A stretch of 64,000 bases of DNA from the NCBI GenBank assembly GCA_028753945.1, contig JAPNXP010000001.1:10592501-10656500 (forward strand), written 5' to 3'. Each line of letters begins with the position of its first letter. Position 1 is the stretch's first letter. Below are positions 36,805 to 48,197 of the stretch, piece by piece. The notes beneath the pieces were generated by a model. The model did not search any database. It was not told the DNA's origin and saw only the letters and a list, made by a program, of their open reading frames with translations. The position numbers were made by a program, and so were the translations under genes. The stretch is from Hexactinellida sp. DTS-2022 (Eukaryota > Porifera > Hexactinellida).

Positions 36805-38046
36805 ATGGCCAGCAACCCTCCTAACCCCGGTGATTCGAATACCCCCATACTCCCAGATATAGACTGGAGCACTATTCTGGTCCCCGTACCATCAGTGCCA
36901 ACAGCAACAGCTCCCGTAACGACAACAACAACAACACCAACAGCACCAATAGCGACAGCCCCCGTATCAACAGAGATTGAGACTACAGATACCCCCGCGG
37001 CTCCTGTTCTCCATTCAATAGACTGGAGTGCCTTTGTACTCCCTGGAGTTTCTTCCCAACAGGCCCCCCAAGCCCCCAACCCACCCCCTCCAGCCCCCGC
37101 TCAAGCACTACCCTCCATCGACTGGTCCTCTGTGGAGGTACCTACTGGTATCGCGCAACGCAACCGACCATTTTTCGATGTCCGGAACGACGAGAATGTG
37201 TTCCCCTCCCTTGACGAGTTTATGGCGATGCTAACATTGGACCCCTCAGTGCTAGATGGCATAGCTCCGCACGTCCCTGGTCTGCGGGAGAGTCTGGACC
37301 TGGACGACTCGGAGCGGCGCGTGACCATCCTCACGCAGGTGTACAACATGCTGCAGATGCTGAATGCGGACTCCAGGGGGGACAACCCTACCAGCGGCGG
37401 CCCCGACATCATGGACCCGGGCATCCAGGAGCGAATCGAGAAGGATATCCAGCTTAAGAACGTGCAGGAGTCGCGGGAGCTCGCCATAGAGCACGCCCCG
37501 GAGATGTTCGGACGGGTAGAGATGCTGTACATTCGCTGCAATGTTAACTCGCGGCCGATCGTGGCGTTTATAGATTCCGGCGCGCAGATGAGTATCCTCT
37601 CCAGGAGTGTGGCTGAGGAGTGCGGCATGCTGCGGCTGATGGACGGGTCATTCTCAGGGACGGCTAGGGGGGTGGGGACGGCGCCCATCCTGGGACGCAT
37701 ACACCTGGCTCAGCTGGAGATAGAGAACCAGTTCCTGCCTTGCTCCTTCTCCATAATGGAGCAGACAGCTGATCTCATTCTAGGCCTGGACATGCTGAAG
37801 AGACACCAGTGCATTATAGACCTGAATAAGGGAATGCTGGTTCTGACGAGTGCTGAGGTGGAGACTCCCTTCATCGGCGAGTCTCAGATCCCCGAGAAGG
37901 AGCGTCTCTTCTGTCAGGGCGAGGATGTGGACACGGAAGAGACCGAGACCGCAATGGAGGAGTCTTCTCTGGACACACAGACGCAAGAGGACAGGAACTT
38001 AGCGGAAGCCATGCAGCGGAGCGACACGCCTGATCCGGCGAGTTAG
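36805..38046 (+). CDS. DDI1/DDI2-like retropepsin-fold aspartic protease lacking the ubiquitin-like domain
   Basis: Single-exon, 413 residues. The retropepsin-like domain (about 230-350) has catalytic D257 in F-I-D-S-G-A-Q, G-V-G-T...I-L-G-R-I-H-L-A-Q, and L-I-L-G-L-D-M-L-K-R-H-Q-C-x-I-D-L. The helical DDI region (about 115-225) precedes it. The usual N-terminal ubiquitin-like domain is absent: the first 110 residues are Pro/Thr-rich linker with three I-D-W-S motifs (about residues 19, 72 and 105), each followed by a V-P or L-P. DDI proteins shuttle or cleave ubiquitinated proteins, and DDI2 activates NRF1. A C-terminal UIM-like L-A-E-A-M-Q is present. CFAP97D1 lies 250 bp upstream on the other strand, so a hidden UBL exon is unlikely. 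Confidence 0.88.
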   Translation: MASNPPNPGDSNTPILPDIDWSTILVPVPSVPTATAPVTTTTTTPTAPIATAPVSTEIETTDTPAAPVLHSIDWSAFVLPGVSSQQAPQAPNPPPPAPAQALPSIDWSSVEVPTGIAQRNRPFFDVRNDENVFPSLDEFMAMLTLDPSVLDGIAPHVPGLRESLDLDDSERRVTILTQVYNMLQMLNADSRGDNPTSGGPDIMDPGIQERIEKDIQLKNVQESRELAIEHAPEMFGRVEMLYIRCNVNSRPIVAFIDSGAQMSILSRSVAEECGMLRLMDGSFSGTARGVGTAPILGRIHLAQLEIENQFLPCSFSIMEQTADLILGLDMLKRHQCIIDLNKGMLVLTSAEVETPFIGESQIPEKERLFCQGEDVDTEETETAMEESSLDTQTQEDRNLAEAMQRSDTPDPAS

Positions 38047-38226
38047 TTTGGCAAGGAATACTGGCACATGTTAATATTGATGTGTATGTTCTTCAGTGAG
38101 ACATTCGGAATTTATTCTAATTCACTTGTAACGCACTACTCGAGCTTCTGATATATTATCATTAACCTACTAATTGATAATCCATGTACTCTTTTCTTGA
38201 TCTTATACTAGCTCCCTTGTGTTCCT

Positions 38227-41200
38227 ATGGCCATGGATCCAGCAATGAATGTCGATCCCCACGATTCCCCCCATTTCTCTGCGGCCCCTCCCTGCTCGCC
38301 CACCTCCCAGCCCCCGCCCCCGACCCCGCCTGTAGCCATGAGAGACACCGCAGAAGAGTTCCACGAGGAGGAGGACAAACTCAACTACCCTGTGCTTAAC
38401 GAACTCTCTCTCTCCTTGCCTTTCGTTGCCTGTCCGGAGAAGATTATTATATGTATGGACCCTAGCATGGAGACTGCTGGTAAGTACTACTGTGTTATAC
38501 ACATACAGTCAACTCCGCTTAATAGAGCCACCTCGGGACCAGGTTGCTTTGACCCGATTAAGCGGAGAAATCTATTAACCGAAAATACTTTAAGCCAAAA
38601 TGTAATTCCGTCCTATAAATCCTGCTAAATTTTGACCCGATTTAGCAGTGAAATCTATTAACCGGTGGCTCTATTAAGCGGAGTTGACTGTATATTCATT
38701 TTGATAATATTATTCTTTTGTTACAGGCCACGTTCTCAAGTCTAAGGAGGGAAGCAATCAAGAGAGCTTGATCAACATTTGTAAGAACGCTTTGGAAATG
38801 TTCATCTGCACTAAATCAGCTATTGACAAGCGTCACCAGTTCGGACTAATGACCCTCTTTAACACCGCTGCCTGGACACGCGACCCGACTAATGCTAAGG
38901 ATGAGATCATCAGAGACATGCGACATCTGGACCCCACTGACGTAGAGGACGTGTTCGACCTCACCTCTCTGTTCTCCGCGGTGCAGCACAGAGTAAAGTG
39001 AGTGTAGCCCAGGAGTATAGTAGTTATAGATCAATTTAGTATCCCAATAGAATATGGTCAGGGCAAGAAGAGATTATGTTAGAGCTCAGGTTTTACATAG
39101 TCATTGAGAATTTTTGAGGAAAAACAAGTGTTGTTAATGCTGTTATACGTTATTGTTATTTAACTGAGATTCGGTGCTTAATTACTAAACGTTGCTGCAC
39201 TAAGAATTTCACTAATAGATTTTGTGAACAAATATTAAATTAAAATACGATATAATTTAACAACAACTAATGGTATAATTTAATTTCAAATGAATTGTTA
39301 TATTGTAGTACGTATATAGTTAACTGATCCCTTATTAGACTCCCCACCGTTGCTGACATAAGGTCCCCTCCCCCCTACGTGGTGCGCCTGCTGTTCATGT
39401 ACTGTCGCTCGGAGTGTCTCCCTATCTTCCTGAATGGAAGAGAGTCCCACCGTGAGATGCTGGAGAACCCGTACTTCTTCTTAGACGTTGTGTACATTCA
39501 CAAGCCAATCAACCCGGAGAGGAACAGGTAGATACATACATGTATTAACGCGTTCGCTGACTACGTATAGCTAGAGGAAGTACATATTAAACTCTATTAG
39601 TATGTGTATCTATTAACGCATTTACTGACTACGTATACAGAGAGGGTAGATTGAGAAACTCTATTTTCGATAGACCAGGCTTCATATACTCACATTTTAT
39701 TTTTTCTAAGAATTTTTTACATCTGCCCTAATAAGTACAGATTAGATTTGAGGTTGCACTCGATTAGTATAAATGAATTTAATATCTCTATTAGTTGTTA
39801 GTTGTGCTCCATATAATGGGAGGTATAAATGGACATACTTATTTCGAAATTAACATTATAATCTTCTAAAATTAAATATTTTTTGTGTTTTTTTGGTGAC
39901 AAATTCGATAAACAAGTTTGTGTAATCTTAGAATTTTCCTAGAAACTAGTTTTGGACTGTTATAATAGGTAAATAAATCGAATTTATTATTGTCTCGTTG
40001 TAATCTATATTATTAAATCTCGATTGTTGTTTGTTTGTTTGTGTGTGTGTGTGTTTGTCCGGATTATATTAAATTGATGGGGGAATAGAAACCGCAATTA
40101 ATATTGGGATATAAACTAACTTTCAAATGTTATAATAGGTAAACAATTCTTATAATAGGTAAACAAGTATGCTGAACACGAATTTCGCGTTTATAAATTT
40201 CTCATATGAATATTTGTTGTTGTTGTTTACACAAAATAGGTAAACAAATTAATGAAAATTCAAAATCAACCAAGAAGTTAGCTTCCAACGGATATTATAG
40301 GTAAACAAGTATGCTGAAGACGATTTTCGCGGTTATATTTTTCTAATATGAATATTTGTTGTTGTTGTTTACACAAAATAGGTAAACAAATTAATTAAAA
40401 TTCAAAATCAACCTAGAAGTTAGCTTTCAACGGGTATTATAGGTAAACAAGTATGCCGAACACGAATTTCGCGTTTATAAATTTCTCATATTAATATTTG
40501 TTGTTGTTGTTTACACAAAATAGGTAAACAAATTAATTAAAATTCAAAATCAACCTAGAAGTTAGCTTTCAACGGGTATTATAGGTAAACAAGTATGCTG
40601 AACACGAATTTCGCGTTTATAAATTTATAATATGAATATTTGTTGTTGTTGTTTACACAAAATAGGTAAACAAATTAATGAAAATTCAAAATCAACCTAG
40701 AAGTTAGCTTTCAACGGGTATTGTAGGTAAACAAGTATGCCGAACACGAATTTCGCGTTTATAAATTTCTCATATTAATATTTGTTGTTGTTGTTTAGAC
40801 AAAATAGGTAAACAAATTAATTAAAATTCAAAATCAACCTAGAAGTTAGCTTTCAACGGGTATTATAGGTAAACAAGTATGCTGAACACGAATTTCGCGT
40901 TTATAAATTTATAATATGAATATTTGTTGTTGTTGTTTACACAAAATAGGTAAACAAATTAATGAAAATTCAAAATCAACCTAGAAGTTAGCTTTCAACG
41001 GGTATTGTAGGTAAACAAGTATGCTGAACACGAATTTCGCGTCTATAAATTTATAATATGAATATTTATTGTTGTTGTTTACACAAAATAGGTAAACAAA
41101 TTAATGAAATTCGAAATCAACCTAGAAGTTTGCTTTCAAAGGGTATTATAGGTAAACAAGTGTGCTGAACACGAATTTCGCATTTTTAATTTCTAATATG

Positions 41201-42472
41201 AATATTTGTTGTTGTTATGTTGTTTACCAAAAATATGTAAACAAATTAACGAAAAATTCAAAATCATTCTAGAAGTTTGCTTCCGACGGGAATTATTCGT
41301 AAACAAGTTAAAACTATGGAAATGGTAGAAAGAGTTGTATATAACTTCCTCTAACATTTTCCATGGCAGCAACGGTGGGGAGTAAGGCCGCATAGCGGCC
41401 GTTAACTTGAGGTGCGTAGCACCGATCTGTCGCAAAGCGACCGAGACCGAAGGGCTCGTTAAGATTATATTTAAACTTGATTGACCCCGTTGCAAAGCGA
41501 CGAGCATATAATATTATATTATATATATTTCAGACTTTGTGAAGTATTTCTTAATCTTCATGTACTGTATAATTATCTATCCTGTAGTAATTGGTGTCTT
41601 TGAATAAGTAACAAGGTTAATCAAACGAGAATGCATTATACGAGAATAATCGTATAATGCAAACACGCGGCAGAAAATATAAATTTAATATCTTGGAGAA
41701 CTAAAATTAAAGATTAAGTCTACTTCATTTATTAAAATAATGGTTTCGAAATAACGAAGTAGGTCAAGAATGAATGAATATTAATAACTTAAATCATGAT
41801 ATTTAGGATTTGTATACGTTTAAGTGACAGTGTACTATTTCAGGTAGCAAATTTATTGTAGAGCTAAATAGCAGTCTCGGATTATTATATCCATCGGAAG
41901 CTAGCCTTTAGATCCATTGCATTGTAAACTTCCTTAATTCGATCATTTATTTTGTAAACAACAATAATAAAGAGCATCCTTATAGTAGACGATCTATAAA
42001 AGTTCATACAAATAAGCCAAAATTTTGTAGACCGTCTATAAATTCTGTAGACCAAAAGCCCTGGTGCTATGGGTAATACTAATGTATATGTAAGAAAACC
42101 TGGTCTAGAAATAAACGGTCTACATGTAAGTTATTCCAATAAGAATTACTAACAAACAAACAAACACATACGTAGTAGGTATATTGTGTACTTCATGTGA
42201 TAGTAATAACTAAATATAAATATGGTTGGGAGGGATGGCATAATATATAAGTATTTAGTTTACACGGTATTATTAACTATACCTACTCCATCAGATGTAG
42301 ATCCATTCAAGAACGTCTGTGGAACCTGGACCCTCGCGTGAGGAGCTACAAGTTGGATGTCACCCAGGCGATGACGTCACTATATGACGCAATGGCTAAG
42401 CTAGTGGGACATCCTCTACAGAGACCTCTGCAGAAGAACCTCAACTATAAACTTACTGCTGGGTTAACTTGA
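38227..42472 (+). CDS. BABAM1: BRISC and BRCA1-A complex member 1 (MERIT40), four exons
   Basis: Exons: 38227-38479 (donor GTAAGT), 38727-38997 (acceptor TTACAG, donor GTGAGT), 39339-39527 (acceptor TTATTAG, donor GTAGAT), 42301-42472 (acceptor GATGTAG, stop TGA). The spliced protein is 294 residues. The Pro-rich acidic N terminus is followed by a VWA-like fold starting P-E-K-I-I-I-C-M-D; then A-L-E-M-F...K-S-A-I-D-K-R-H-Q-F-G, and P-Y-F-F-L-D-V-V-Y-I-H. It ends A-M-A-K-L-V-G-H-P-L-Q-R-P, the family C-terminal signature. BABAM1 scaffolds the K63-deubiquitinating complexes BRISC and BRCA1-A. Intron 1 holds a MITE; intron 3 (2.8 kb) holds a RepB element with satellite. Junction phases are 1, 2, 2. 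Start at ATG 38227; a second ATG two codons on is possible. Confidence 0.9.
38506..38690. mobile_element. CAGT-ended, TA-flanked MITE in BABAM1 intron 1 (P2)
   Basis: 185 bp, ends CAGTCAACTCCGCTTAATAG and inverted CAGTCAACTCCGCTTAATAG, TA on each side (38504-38505, 38691-38692). It makes up most of the 247-bp intron. Confidence 0.9.
40004..41459 (+). repeat. RepB dispersed element, copy 4, full length with satellite
   Basis: The 5' end is TCTATATTATTAAATCTCG followed by TTTG/TG repeats. The 3' end is the hairpin series GGCCGCATAGCGGCC, TGCGTAGCA, TCGCAAAGCGA, then CCGAGACCGAAGGGCTCGT. Between them are eight units of a 142-bp tandem repeat. The whole lies in BABAM1 intron 3. 5' TC start, terminal stem-loop, lack of inverted termini and an internal satellite resemble Helentron-associated elements; class is inference. 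Confidence 0.7.
40137..41290 (+). repeat. 142-bp satellite array, eight units
   Basis: The landmark GCTGAA/GCCGAA after GTAAACAAGTAT falls at 40171, 40313, 40455, 40597, 40739, 40881, 41023 and 41164, i.e. steps of 142 (last 141). Units 3-6 alternate between two types (GCCGAACACG with CTCATATTAAT, and GCTGAACACG with ATAATATGAAT), giving a 284-bp dimer. Confidence 0.93.
41460..41962. other. BABAM1 intron 3, no further feature
   Basis: AT-rich; contains an ACGAGAAT repeat near 41625-41650. No gene. Confidence 0.35.
41963..42140. repeat. Element X relative, uninterrupted copy
   Basis: Begins AAGAGCATCCTTATAGTAGA and contains GTAGACCGTCTATAAA and AACGGTCTACATG in inverse relation. Reads through the point where the copy at 13102-13626 is interrupted by RepC. 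Confidence 0.5.
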
Positions 42473-43140
42473 ATATTTCTAGCTGCATGTTGTAGCAAGA
42501 TTATGTGAGTATTGTTATGTATACACGAAGCTAAGATGTATACTTTGTTATTTTACATGCGTAATAGCTTTATGACACATGTAGCATCAAATCCAGCTTG
42601 AGTGTACCACACTGCAGGCTGATTGGCACAAGCTGGTCCGAGCCAAGGGTATCTATTGTCCATACCGTAATATAATGTTCTTACAGTCTACGTATATTAT
42701 AGTAGAATAATAATAACGATACTACTTCACGACAATAACTTCACATACTACAGTTTAATAAAAGTGTTTGTAGAGATAGTAATACGTACATATACGCCAA
42801 CAAACAATGCCAGGTTTCAAGGGCTCCATAGTTTGGAACCGTTGAATATTAGAAAGTCCAAGGCGGCGCTAGTAGATGGCGTTAAGGGCGCTCTTAATAA
42901 TACGCTTTACAGCTAGCAACGCTTAACTTGAGGCCTGACTTAGAATGAATACTGTATTTACGTATACAGTAAAACCTCCCAAAGCGGCACCTCCGAGTAG
43001 CGGCACAAAATCATTCTCCCGATGGGTGCCGCTTTGGGAGGTTTACTTCTCTTATATTGTGTTTGTTGTTAGTTACTATTTCTCTTCAATACTTACCAAG
43101 TATTTATAGCTTATAGATTTTACTATAAACTAGATAATTG
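42473..43140. other. Intergenic between BABAM1 and Eph copy B
   Basis: AT-rich apart from a small MITE at 42967-43046. It must contain the Eph copy B promoter. No other gene is seen. Confidence 0.4.
42967..43046. mobile_element. Small CAGT-ended MITE (P3), right end decayed
   Basis: The left end CAGTAAAACCTCCCAAAGCG after TA (42965-42966) is answered by CGCTTTGGGAGGTTTA; the last bases of the right terminus are lost. About 80 bp. Confidence 0.65.
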
Positions 43141-46125
43141 ATGATTTTCAAACTTAGTTCTATATTTTTGGGGATTTTCAGTATAACATTACTTTCTCTC
43201 ATTCATCCAGTCTCCCTACTACTATGCCCACAAATACCAGCTAACACTATAGATATTCTCAATTCTGTTGTGTACAGTGGTACGACTATTCCTGGTTTTC
43301 AAACATTTGACCAAGATGCTATCTCATATAACTTTACTTATACTAACCCAGTTACACAAGACCCTGTAACAGCTGTAGATTCATTTCAATTTAGAACTGT
43401 AACCAGTGTTTCATGTGGACCTGCATACGGCTGTTGTTTCTCAACAGGCCTCCCTATTGTAGCAAATACGAATGAAGAGAAGAACTGGTTAGTATCGGAT
43501 TATTACATGACTAATAGTGCTAATGTTATCCAAGTACAGATATTGTGTGGTACTCTAGTCGGTTACCCGGTTCCTGACTGTCGTAACACGTCACGAGTGT
43601 ACTACTACGAGTCTGATAGCGCAGTGGGAATGGTGTCTGCTGTGCTGAGTGACTTCTCACTCGCCACTAACTATATCAACCAGGCAGTGGATGACGGATT
43701 GATTCATGCCTCTTTCACCAAATCCAAGAGAGGCTTCTATGTTGGAGTTATGAATAATGGCTACTGTGCTCAGATATCAGCTGTGCAGATATTCTACTCC
43801 GTCTGTCCGGCGATTATCATTAACCAACTGAACTCACTGCCTGAAACCCCGGTCCCCAGAGTGAGTGCAGAACCTACGGTGTTCAACCTGTCCTGTCCAG
43901 TCGGGTCCGTGAGTCTGCAGGCAGCTGAGTGCTACTCCAACGGTTCCTGGAGAGTGTCTGAGTCCGTTGAGTGTGCGTGCGAGAGGGGCTGGAGCGAGCT
44001 GGCCAGCAGTCCGCTCTGTGTCGCTTGTCCGGAGGACTCGTACAAGAGCGCGTTTGGGAACGACAGCGAGTGCGCGGCGTGTCCAGAGAAGAGTGGCACG
44101 AGTGGCGCGACGGGCAGCGTGGTGTGTGGGTGTGACGGGGGCTGGTACCGCAGCGAGGAGGAGAGTGGGGACCTGCTGTGTGGGAGGAGTCCCTCTGCCG
44201 TTCGTAACCTCCGACTGGAGAGAGGGACAGCCGGGTCTGGCCAGGAGACCAGTGGAGTCCGTGTGGCGTGGGATGAACCTGTGGACGTGTGGAATCGGTC
44301 GGTGAGCTACAATGTGAGTTTGTACTCGGCTGGCTTGTGGAGGAGTGGGGGGAGCAGCGAGAGTCTGTGGTACGCGCTGTCCGTGTCTGAACTTGAAGGG
44401 AGCAGCAGAGAGTATCTGCTGGAAGTGACGTCACTTAACCAGCTGGTAGAGCTGAGCGGTGCGGTGAATAGCGCGAGTGTTAGTTTCGTGTCTACTTTCC
44501 CTGAAGTGGCGAATGTGTCTCTGTCTGGCTCGGAGCTGGAGTGGGAGTACACACTGGAGGGAGCAGTGAGCGAGCTAAGTTTTGAACTGAACTACACTAG
44601 TTTCGGAGGCGTGGAGAGACAGGAGAGAGTGAATGGATGCTCGCTTGTCGCTACAGCTTTGTACAGATGCACTGTAGCAGTGATTGAGTTGAATACGAGT
44701 ATTGATATTGTACTGACTCTAATTCCTCTCTCTGGTAATGAAATCGGTGACAATCTATCTCGCAGATTTAGCCTTTATACATTTGTCACAACAACTCAAC
44801 CACCTGAACCACCTTCTACTTCTATTAGCCCTAACCAAAGCTTTCTTGTGGCATTCGTTGTTGTCCCTATCCTCATTATACTAGTATTGTTTATTTTAAC
44901 TGTTGTTTTGCTGATTGGTTTCTGTTTCTATTGTCGGAAACAGAAACCTTCCTTTGACTACGAATTTCCCCTGAATGGGTACCCACAGGAGAAGCTGTAC
45001 CAAGATCCCGGTCTGTATAACGACCTGAATACGGCAGTCCGCCGCTTTGCCAAGGAGATCGAGCACGAGGATCTGGAGTTCCTGGATAACATTGGGGAGG
45101 GAGAGTTCGCAGATGTCTGCAGAGGGATTCTCAAGAAACAAGGGCAGCGCATCGATGTTGCTATTAAGGTTCTAAAGCCAAATGCACTACATAAGAACAA
45201 GGAGGACTTCCTGAGTGAAGCTTCTATCATGGGCCAGTTCAAACACCCCAATGTTATATTCCTCTACGGCGTAACTCTAAATAAACCTATCGTGATTGTC
45301 ACTCCTTTCATGGAGAATGGCTCTCTTGACGATTTCCTCGTGCAAAGAGAGTTCACTATGACTGCCATCCAACAGGTAGGGATCTGTATAGGCGTAGCCT
45401 CTGGGATGGAGTACTTCACTAAGATAGGATTTGTTCACAGAGACTTGGCAGCGCGTAATGTCCTTATTGACAGCGATTGGACTCCTAAGATTTCTGACTT
45501 TGGACTCTCCCGGGAAACAGAAGAGAGCTTCTACAATGTGAGAACAGGGGGCAAGATCCCGATACGGTGGACAGCGCCCGAGGCGATCGCTTATCGTAAA
45601 TTTAACGAGGCTAGCGATGTGTGGAGCTTCGGTGTCCTCATGTGGGAAGTGACGAGCTATGGAAAAGTCCCATACTCGGGTATTGAGAACTTTGACGTCC
45701 TTGGGGAGGTGCAAGCTGGGTATAGACTGGAGAAGCCAGATTTCTGTCCAGAATCCCTCTACGATCTGATGATATCCTGTTGGAAATCTGATTGCGAGCT
45801 GAGGCCAAAGTTCGCTGAGATTAAAATACAACTAAATACTCTTATCGATAATAATTTTGGGACCAAACAAAGGAACCGACAAAATCGAGCTTCATTTTTT
45901 GACCCTAAATTATCTTCTCTGGATGGTTGGTTGAGTTCTATTAACCTCCCTCGTTACACCGTCAACTTCCAAGAAGGAGGGTACTGCTATCTCGCCCAGA
46001 TCTACTCTCTGACGAATGAAGACCTCATTAATCTAGGAATAATACCTGCTGGACACAGAACCAGGATTATGAATAGTATCTCCGATATGCACAAACTGAT
46101 GCTACAACAAGTTAACCTGGTATGA
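43141..46125 (+). CDS. Eph-type receptor tyrosine kinase (copy B)
   Basis: Single-exon, 994 residues from the ATG at 43141. Signal peptide about 1-27; Eph ligand-binding-like domain to about 225 (ends K-R-G-F-Y...V-Q-I-F-Y...C-P); Cys-rich module; two FN3-like domains; TM about 568-592. The juxtamembrane segment is Eph-like: Y-Q-D-P-G-L-Y-N-D-L...A-V-R-R-F-A-K-E-I, with both regulatory-type tyrosines. Kinase about 644-905: glycine loop G-E-G-E-F-A (third Gly replaced by Ala), V-A-I-K, H-R-D-L-A-A-R-N, D-F-G-L-S-R, A-P-E. SAM domain about 926-990. Eph receptors bind membrane-bound ephrins and signal at cell contacts. The DNA of 43832-44727 is nearly identical to copies A and C. All catalytic residues are present, so it should be active. 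Confidence 0.93.
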   Translation: MIFKLSSIFLGIFSITLLSLIHPVSLLLCPQIPANTIDILNSVVYSGTTIPGFQTFDQDAISYNFTYTNPVTQDPVTAVDSFQFRTVTSVSCGPAYGCCFSTGLPIVANTNEEKNWLVSDYYMTNSANVIQVQILCGTLVGYPVPDCRNTSRVYYYESDSAVGMVSAVLSDFSLATNYINQAVDDGLIHASFTKSKRGFYVGVMNNGYCAQISAVQIFYSVCPAIIINQLNSLPETPVPRVSAEPTVFNLSCPVGSVSLQAAECYSNGSWRVSESVECACERGWSELASSPLCVACPEDSYKSAFGNDSECAACPEKSGTSGATGSVVCGCDGGWYRSEEESGDLLCGRSPSAVRNLRLERGTAGSGQETSGVRVAWDEPVDVWNRSVSYNVSLYSAGLWRSGGSSESLWYALSVSELEGSSREYLLEVTSLNQLVELSGAVNSASVSFVSTFPEVANVSLSGSELEWEYTLEGAVSELSFELNYTSFGGVERQERVNGCSLVATALYRCTVAVIELNTSIDIVLTLIPLSGNEIGDNLSRRFSLYTFVTTTQPPEPPSTSISPNQSFLVAFVVVPILIILVLFILTVVLLIGFCFYCRKQKPSFDYEFPLNGYPQEKLYQDPGLYNDLNTAVRRFAKEIEHEDLEFLDNIGEGEFADVCRGILKKQGQRIDVAIKVLKPNALHKNKEDFLSEASIMGQFKHPNVIFLYGVTLNKPIVIVTPFMENGSLDDFLVQREFTMTAIQQVGICIGVASGMEYFTKIGFVHRDLAARNVLIDSDWTPKISDFGLSRETEESFYNVRTGGKIPIRWTAPEAIAYRKFNEASDVWSFGVLMWEVTSYGKVPYSGIENFDVLGEVQAGYRLEKPDFCPESLYDLMISCWKSDCELRPKFAEIKIQLNTLIDNNFGTKQRNRQNRASFFDPKLSSLDGWLSSINLPRYTVNFQEGGYCYLAQIYSLTNEDLINLGIIPAGHRTRIMNSISDMHKLMLQQVNLV
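43832..44727 (+). repeat. Homogenised Eph ectodomain block, copy B
   Basis: 896 bp. By eye seven substitutions and no indel against 49261-50156 (about 99.2% identity). Four of the seven change an amino acid. Confidence 0.9.
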
Positions 46126-46854
46126 GCTTAACAAATATGCCTCTTTTCCTTATATATTTTCTAAAATGTACATTTTTGGATTGCTGTACTGTTTTTTATC
46201 ACATTGTAAATATTTATACAATTTAGAACTTCAATTATCCTAATTTATTTATGTACAATTTTTCAATGGTATTTTTATTAGTGTGCTTTTTTTTACATAA
46301 TATTTGCGTAATATTGTCGAATTCAAATTTGTTATATACCAACCGTGGTTAGACTGTTCGAAAAGCACTTTTCAGGGAAATAAAACATTGAATTTACTCT
46401 AATCGAGAATTTACTGCAGTTGATCAAATTGTACATAATTTCCTTATCTATTCAAATTATTCAACCAGAGCATTAGTCTGCTTGCCGCATTTTCTGTTAG
46501 TTTCCTAATTGTGAATTTTACGATAATACATTCATAAACAACATGCTTCGTTCTTCCCATTAGGAAGTTAGTCGATAGTCTATCTAAATACTAATGCAAC
46601 ACACAAGCTGATATAATACACATTATAACTAACTGAGCTGATTTTATTTAATCCCAGTTTCACACATTATTAATGCTTAATTAGTTACCAATAACGTCTG
46701 AATTCTTATTAACCATATCTAGGTTTATCACAAATGCTGCATAATATCAACTAATCTGGATTGAAATGTGGAATTAAAAAGTTTAACCCAGTTTAACCAA
46801 CTAAAATGCTTTAAACCAAAAGGGTGGGTTAAGTCTGCCAATCCTGAGTATGTA
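46126..46854. other. 3' flank of Eph copy B, no gene
   Basis: AT-rich sequence holding the Eph copy B 3' UTR. No RNA gene or element identified. Confidence 0.4.
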
Positions 46855-47022
46855 CAGTAGAACCTCGTTAGTACGAACACAGTTAATACGAATTTTCGGA
46901 TAAGACGAACAAACAGTTCCACAAAATCAGGTTCCTACAATGGCTATTCAATGGGTATTACTCCGGTTAATAAGTACTCCGGATAAAGCGAACTAATTTT
47001 TACCGTCCGTTGGTGTTCGTTT

Positions 47023-48197
47023 CAGGGCCGGTTTAACTGAGGTGGAGGCCCTGGGGCAACCAGTGTTGTATAGGCCCCTAACTCCTTCCACTACAATTTT
47101 TCAGTGAAAAATGAAGTACAATTATTCCAGACACACGAAGTTTTTATGGAATATAGATCGAGGTAAGTAAGTAAAAACTAATAGTTTCTAGAAAATGACT
47201 TTTCTTGCTTTCATAATAACAAAATCAGTAATCAAACTTCAGAAATCAATGTCTCGCATAACATCGTGCTCAATTGACATAAGTGTAAGTGAGTTCAACC
47301 TTGTTTGCAACATTGAAGGCGGCAAAGGAGCTGCAAACCAATTTCAATTTGGAGAATGACCTTTCTCCGCTACAGTTAGTGATCATTAGCAGGCATATGC
47401 TCAAAATGGTCAGAATGTTAGGAAATGTAGAGCTCACATTTTTGTCAATTATGAAATTGTACCAGTAATGTTTCCAGAGACAGGATCAATTATTTGATTA
47501 TCATTTTCAGGAAAACAAAGCACACAATATAATGATAGTGACCTTAGTAAACATTATTTATTTTAAAGTAAATAATGTAACGGCTTACTCAGTGTTTTTT
47601 TTAAGGATTTGCTTAGAGGACCCTACAAACAATTAGAGGCCCTCACCCCAACAATTAGAGGCTCTCACTCTACATTTCATGATATTGAGTACTTAGCACG
47701 TTAAAAATTAGAGGCCCATTGAGAAAAATTAGAAGCCCATTTTGGGCCTCTAATTTGCCTTAAAAAAAACACTGGGCTTACTTATATGGCGGCCGCCTAC
47801 AATGTCGGCTAGCCGACATATAAGCAAATCTCGCCGACAAATAATGATTTGGCCGACATATAAGCAAAATCTCGCCGACATATAAGGAATTCATCTAAAA
47901 TTGAACGAATTAGAGGAAAAGTCCCTGCAAGATTCAAAATAAATAATCTATTATGGAGGGAAAAACCTAGCTACTAAGAAGCGACAATGAATTGGGAGCG
48001 AACCAAAAGCCTGAACTTTTAAAGTGAGTATTATGGAGTATTAGAGGAAAGGTCCTGAATCAACTCGGCCAAATCATTATTTGTCGGCGACATTTGATTA
48101 TATGTCGGCGGCCTACAAATAAGTTATTTCATAATCAATGTAAATATTTTACTTTGGTGGTGGAGGCCCCGGTTGCCCATGGGTTCATCCGGCCCTG
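47023..48197. mobile_element. Non-autonomous hAT-type element (H4)
   Basis: 1175 bp with termini CAGGGCCGG / CCGGCCCTG, subterminal GGCAACC and GGAGGCC in inverse positions, and an exact 8-bp duplication gttcgttt (47015-47022, 48198-48205). The interior carries a minisatellite of gccgacatataagcaaat type and a second hAT element. No transposase. Confidence 0.92.
47590..47774. mobile_element. Non-autonomous hAT-type element (H5, copy 1) nested in H4
   Basis: 185 bp with 17-bp perfect termini CAGTGTTTTTTTTAAGG and an exact 8-bp duplication ggcttact (47582-47589, 47775-47782). The interior repeats attagaggccc. Inverse copy at 58089-58251. Confidence 0.95.
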
